From Spirochaetaceae bacterium (lineage in GTDB: Bacteria > Spirochaetota > Spirochaetia > Treponematales > Treponemataceae): a DNA stretch of 6,214 nt. The translations under genes were made by a program, and so were the position numbers. The stretch covers positions 1-6,214 of the forward strand of contig JAGCMR010000150.1 of assembly GCA_017646305.1 (NCBI GenBank), read 5' to 3'. The notes under the pieces were generated by a model that saw only the letters and a list, made by a program, of their open reading frames with translations, had not been told where the DNA came from and ran no database searches. The stretch's first letter is position 1, and every line of letters starts with the position of its first letter. This document shows positions 2,974-6,214 of the stretch, piece by piece.

Positions 2974-5850
2974 ATGGCAGAAAGTGATAAATTGATAGTG
3001 CGTGGAGCACGAGAACATAACTTAAAGAATATTGATGTGGAAATGCCTCGCAATAAATTGGTGGTAATTTCTGGTCTGTCAGGTTCAGGGAAAAGCTCCT
3101 TAGCTTTTGACACCATCTTTGCAGAAGGCCAGCGTCGTTACATGGAAAGCCTTTCCTCCTACGCTCGTCAATTTTTAGGCAGAATGGATAAGCCTGATAT
3201 TGACTACATCGAAGGGCTTTCTCCTGCTATCTCTATTGAACAAAAAACTACCCATCGTAATCCTCGCTCCACTGTGGGAACGGTAACGGAGATTTACGAC
3301 TATTACCGTTTGCTTTTTGCCCGCATTGGTATTCCCCATTGTCCTGATTGTGGTCGTGAGATTCGTGAGCAGTCTACTGATCAGATTATTGACGGGGTAA
3401 TGTCCTGGGAGGAAGGTTCCAAGATTCAGATTATGGCTCCCGTGGTGTTTCGCAAAAAGGGCGAGCATCAAAAGGTTCTGGAGGACGCTCGGAAGGCTGG
3501 TTATGTGCGGGCCCGAATTGACGGCATGATGGTGGAGCTGGAGGATAGTATTAAGCTGGACAAGCAGAAGAAGCACTCCATCGATTTGGTTATTGACCGT
3601 ATTATTTTGTCTGACCAAGTGCGAAAACGTGTAGCAGCTTCGGTGGAAACTGCCCTAGAGGCTGCCAACGGCATGACCATTATTACCCGCCGTATTGGAG
3701 ACACGGAAACGGAGCATTTTTTCTCCCAAAAGAATTCCTGTCCTGACTGCGGTATCTCCATTCCAGAGCTGCAGCCTCGGCTTTTTTCCTTTAACAATCC
3801 TGTGGGAGCATGTCCTGATTGTACTGGTTTGGGTGAAACCATGGAGTTTGACCTAGACTTGATTGTACCAGATAAAACCAAGTCCTTTGACGAGGGAGCC
3901 TTTGGTTCCTACAACCCCACCTCTGGCTGGCAACGGGCTCGATTTCAGGCTTTGGCAGATGAATACGGCTTTAGCCTTTCTGATCCCTACGAAAAACTGA
4001 CGCCAGAGCAGCAAAAGGTTTTGTTTTTTGGAAGTGACAAGCCAATCCATTTTGTGTACCACAAGCAAAGCGGGGAGGGCCATTCCGTATACAATAAGCC
4101 CTGGCCTGGAATCTTTGCAGACTTGCGGCGACGGCAAATGGAAAGCTTTTCTGAGGCCCAACGAGAAAGCTATGAGAAATTTATGGTGCATCGTCAGTGT
4201 ACCAGCTGCGGGGGCTTCCGTTTGAAAAAGGAGGCCCTGGCGGTAACGGTAGGTGGCAAGAATATTTTCCAGCTGACGGAGCTTTCTGTGGGAGACTCCA
4301 TCGACTTTTTTAATAATCTTCAGCTTACGGAGACAGAGGCTCATATTGCTCGCCAAATCAAAAAGGAGATTCAAGATAGGCTTTCCTTTATGAAAAATGT
4401 GGGCTTAGATTACCTTACCTTGGAGCGTCAGGCTGCCACCTTGTCTGGTGGTGAGGCTCAGCGTATTCGCCTTGCCACCCAAATCGGCTCTAGTCTCATG
4501 GGAGTTTTGTATATTCTCGATGAGCCTTCCATTGGTCTGCACCAGCGGGATAATCAGCGACTTATTGACACCTTGACCTATTTGCGAAATCTGGGAAACA
4601 CCTTGGTGGTGGTGGAGCATGATGAGCAAACCCTCCGCACGGCAGACTGGATTATTGACTTGGGACCAGGTGCTGGTGTTCACGGAGGAAATGTGGTGGC
4701 CTCGGGAACCCCAGAGGAGGTGATGCTGGTGCCAGAAAGCCTAACGGGACAATATCTTGCTGGCACTCTAAAAATGGAGATTCCTAGCCAGCGGCGGGAA
4801 GGAAATGGCAAGTTTATTACCTTGGCTGGGGTGACGGAGCATAACCTAAAGGATGTAACAGTGGAGATTCCCCTGGGAAAATTCGTTTGCATTACGGGAG
4901 TTTCAGGCTCTGGAAAATCCACCTTGCTCAGCGACGTGTTCTTTCCTGCTGTTTCCAACAAGATTATGCGTTCTAGCCTGCCAGTAGGAGCCTACAAGGA
5001 GATTACTGGCTTGGAGCATATCGATAAGGTAATTAACATTGATCAAAGTCCCATTGGTCGTACCCCTCGTTCAAATCCTGCCACCTACGTGGGGGTTTTT
5101 GATGGCATTCGAGAATTGTATGCTAGCTTGCCAGAGGCAAAGGCTCGGGGCTTTAAGAATGGTCGCTTTAGCTTTAACGTAAAGGGTGGCCGTTGTGAAA
5201 ATTGTCAGGGGGCAGGAACAATTACTATCGAAATGAACTTTTTACCCGACGTATACATTCCCTGTGAGGTGTGCCGTGGTGCTCGCTTTAATCAGGAAAC
5301 TCTAGACGTTCGCTACAAGGGAAAGAATATTGCCGATGTGCTAGCCATGACCATTGAGGAGGCTACGGAATTCTTTGCTCACATTCCCCACATTGCCCGC
5401 AAGCTGGATACCTTGCTTTCTGTGGGGTTGGGCTATGTCCAGATGGGGCAGTCTGCCTTGACCCTGTCTGGTGGTGAGGCTCAGCGAGTAAAGCTGGCCA
5501 ACGAGCTGGCTCGTCGTTCCACTGGCAAGACCTTGTATATTCTTGATGAACCCACCACGGGCTTGCATTTTGCTGATGTAAAGCAGCTGATGGAGGTTAT
5601 TCAGCGGTTGGTGGATCAGGGCAATACTGTGGTAATGATTGAGCACAATCTTGATGTAATTCTCCAAGCTGACCATATCATCGACATGGGGCCAGAAGGT
5701 GGTTTTCGTGGTGGAACTGTGGTGGCTACAGGAACTCCTGAGGAAGTAGCCCTGTGCAAGGAGTCCTTTACTGGGCTTTACGTAAAGGAAATGCTAGATC
5801 GTCATGCTCAGGGCTTGCCAGGATTGGGTGTGGGTGGTGTAGCCCTTTAG
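2974..5850 (+). CDS. uvrA: UvrABC excinuclease subunit A (DNA damage recognition ATPase)
   Basis: A 958-residue cytoplasmic ABC-type ATPase that dimerises, scans DNA for bulky lesions and loads UvrB in nucleotide excision repair. All expected parts are present: Walker A I in GLSGSGKSS (34-42); the UvrB-binding region after about residue 120; zinc module 1 with C256, C259, C280 and C283; CTSCGG at 409-414; ABC signature I LSGGEAQR (490-497); Walker B I with D516-E517; Walker A II GVSGSGKS (642-649); zinc module 2 with C741, C744, C764 and C767; signature II LSGGEAQR (831-838); and Walker B II with D858-E859. Length is slightly above the E. coli protein (940). The intact UvrB-binding region argues for true UvrA rather than the shorter UvrA2-type paralogues. 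The ATG at 2974 gives MAESDKLIVRGAREHNLKN, which fits the family N-terminus; the ATG at 2959 would add MEQFI. The Gly-rich tail GLPGLGVGGVAL is non-conserved. The next gene begins 39 bases downstream with no terminator, so co-transcription is likely. Confidence 0.98.
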   Translation: MAESDKLIVRGAREHNLKNIDVEMPRNKLVVISGLSGSGKSSLAFDTIFAEGQRRYMESLSSYARQFLGRMDKPDIDYIEGLSPAISIEQKTTHRNPRSTVGTVTEIYDYYRLLFARIGIPHCPDCGREIREQSTDQIIDGVMSWEEGSKIQIMAPVVFRKKGEHQKVLEDARKAGYVRARIDGMMVELEDSIKLDKQKKHSIDLVIDRIILSDQVRKRVAASVETALEAANGMTIITRRIGDTETEHFFSQKNSCPDCGISIPELQPRLFSFNNPVGACPDCTGLGETMEFDLDLIVPDKTKSFDEGAFGSYNPTSGWQRARFQALADEYGFSLSDPYEKLTPEQQKVLFFGSDKPIHFVYHKQSGEGHSVYNKPWPGIFADLRRRQMESFSEAQRESYEKFMVHRQCTSCGGFRLKKEALAVTVGGKNIFQLTELSVGDSIDFFNNLQLTETEAHIARQIKKEIQDRLSFMKNVGLDYLTLERQAATLSGGEAQRIRLATQIGSSLMGVLYILDEPSIGLHQRDNQRLIDTLTYLRNLGNTLVVVEHDEQTLRTADWIIDLGPGAGVHGGNVVASGTPEEVMLVPESLTGQYLAGTLKMEIPSQRREGNGKFITLAGVTEHNLKDVTVEIPLGKFVCITGVSGSGKSTLLSDVFFPAVSNKIMRSSLPVGAYKEITGLEHIDKVINIDQSPIGRTPRSNPATYVGVFDGIRELYASLPEAKARGFKNGRFSFNVKGGRCENCQGAGTITIEMNFLPDVYIPCEVCRGARFNQETLDVRYKGKNIADVLAMTIEEATEFFAHIPHIARKLDTLLSVGLGYVQMGQSALTLSGGEAQRVKLANELARRSTGKTLYILDEPTTGLHFADVKQLMEVIQRLVDQGNTVVMIEHNLDVILQADHIIDMGPEGGFRGGTVVATGTPEEVALCKESFTGLYVKEMLDRHAQGLPGLGVGGVAL
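4442..4463 (+). repeat. Intragenic 22-bp direct repeat, copy 1 (UvrA signature I)
   Basis: This stretch is identical to 5465-5486. Both encode the ABC signature LSGGEAQR with the same codons. Extending left to 4438 adds one mismatch over 26 bases. The copies are 1023 bp apart, a whole number of codons. Confidence 0.9.
5465..5486 (+). repeat. Intragenic 22-bp direct repeat, copy 2 (UvrA signature II)
   Basis: Second copy of the stretch at 4442-4463, encoding the C-terminal ABC signature. The identity covers the signature only; the sequences diverge immediately after the arginine codon. Confidence 0.9.
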
Positions 5851-5877
5851 ATCCGTGGAAGGATGTTGAGGTTTGGT

Positions 5878-5881
5878 GGAG
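5878..5881 (+). promoter_or_regulatory. Ribosome binding site of the LptD-like gene
   Basis: GGAG lies eight bases before GTG at 5890. The upstream in-frame ATG at 5863 has its purine run (GGAAGG) directly against the codon, which is too close to be effective. This site therefore favours the GTG start. Confidence 0.6.
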
Positions 5882-5889
5882 TTGTTCAG

Positions 5890-6214
5890 GTGGCTTTAGC
5901 TTACAAGTGGAGATATGTTCTTTTTTTCTCACTTTTTTTCGTGTATGGGGCTTTATCTCTCTTTGCCGAAGGTAGTACTGTTACCATAGAAAGTGCCCGC
6001 ACTACCTCCTATTACACTGATGAATCCACTGAGGACGAAATAATCGTTTTTACTGGGGATGTAGTGATTTCCTTGGTGCAGGGAAAAAGCACTAGCCGCA
6101 TTCAGGCTGACCAGGTGAACTTTAATCGGAGTAAAGGCTTGTTGTATGCCTACGGTTCTGTTTCCTTGGAACAGAATACTGGTTCAGGGAATCCTGAAAC
6201 CCTGCAGGCCGAAA
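5890..6214 (+). CDS. Secreted LptA/OstA-domain protein, probably LptD-like (3' end outside window)
   Basis: The first 108 codons of a longer gene. From GTG at 5890 the protein opens with a clear signal peptide: a short basic start (K6, R8), a hydrophobic core of about residues 9-25 and a likely signal peptidase I site after A26 (LSLFA/EG). The mature part shows the OstA/LptA beta-jellyroll pattern: IIVFTGDVVISLVQG (51-65), then IQADQVNFN (71-79), then GLLYAYGSVSLEQ (83-95). These are the repeating G-D/N-V, A-D-x-V-x-Y/F-N and A-x-G-x-V elements. Such a domain occurs alone in periplasmic LptA or as the N-terminal part of LptD, the outer-membrane barrel that inserts lipopolysaccharide. From memory, treponemes have an LptD-like gene directly after uvrA, which favours LptD, but the barrel is outside the window. 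The in-frame ATG at 5863 would add nine residues before the signal peptide. There is no terminator between it and uvrA. Confidence 0.75.
   Translation, partial: MALAYKWRYVLFFSLFFVYGALSLFAEGSTVTIESARTTSYYTDESTEDEIIVFTGDVVISLVQGKSTSRIQADQVNFNRSKGLLYAYGSVSLEQNTGSGNPETLQAE

Noticed and set aside
2836..3116. Short minus-strand open frames across the uvrA 5' region
   Set aside because: They have no ribosome site or recognisable domain, and they run antisense to the conserved UvrA N-terminus.
3853..4374. Open frame of about 170 codons opposite uvrA
   Set aside because: It is a shadow of the uvrA codon pattern, with no plausible start signal or protein motif.
5754..5975. Plus-strand frame spanning the uvrA end and the next gene's start
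   Set aside because: It is out of frame with both real genes, and its peptide has no family features.
1..6214. A novel defence, mobile or biosynthetic system
   Set aside because: Every sizeable gene belongs to a well-known housekeeping family. No transposase, integrase, repeat array or toxin-antitoxin pair is visible.

Overview
The window looks like ordinary chromosomal housekeeping DNA from a diderm bacterium, most probably a spirochaete of the Treponema/Spirochaeta type. The main reason is the right-hand pair, uvrA followed closely by a secreted LptA/OstA-like (LptD-type) gene. As I recall it, this is the order of the uvrA locus in Treponema (TP0514/TP0515 in T. pallidum). No alignment could be run, so the taxon is an inference. 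There are no signs of a mobile element, CRISPR array, tRNA or rRNA.

Layout. Positions 1-87 (+) are the last 28 codons of a thioredoxin. Its end overlaps by 12 bp the end of a convergent Crp/Fnr-family regulator (76-750, -). A 65-bp divergent gap follows, and then a deoxycytidylate (dCMP) deaminase (816-1313, +). Two bases later comes the end of the convergent threonine synthase gene thrC (1316-2728, -). A 245-bp divergent region (2729-2973) holds a strong thrC promoter and two palindromes upstream of uvrA (2974-5850, +). After 39 bp, a partial gene for a secreted LptA/OstA-domain protein (5890 to beyond 6214, +) probably continues the uvrA transcript.

How the genes relate. They serve separate jobs: thiol redox (thioredoxin, possibly with the cysteine-rich regulator), dUMP supply for thymidylate synthesis (dCMP deaminase), threonine synthesis, nucleotide excision repair (UvrA) and outer-membrane assembly (LptD-like protein). 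Gene packing is tight: both convergent junctions (76-87 and 1314-1315) have essentially no space for a terminator.

Most interesting points. The dCMP deaminase promoter places the predicted transcription start at its ATG, which suggests a leaderless mRNA. Its -10 shares base pairs with a candidate -10 for the regulator gene on the other strand. A perfect 7-bp-arm palindrome lies just ahead of uvrA. The two ABC signature motifs of UvrA are encoded by an identical 22-bp stretch. I found no convincing new multi-gene system.
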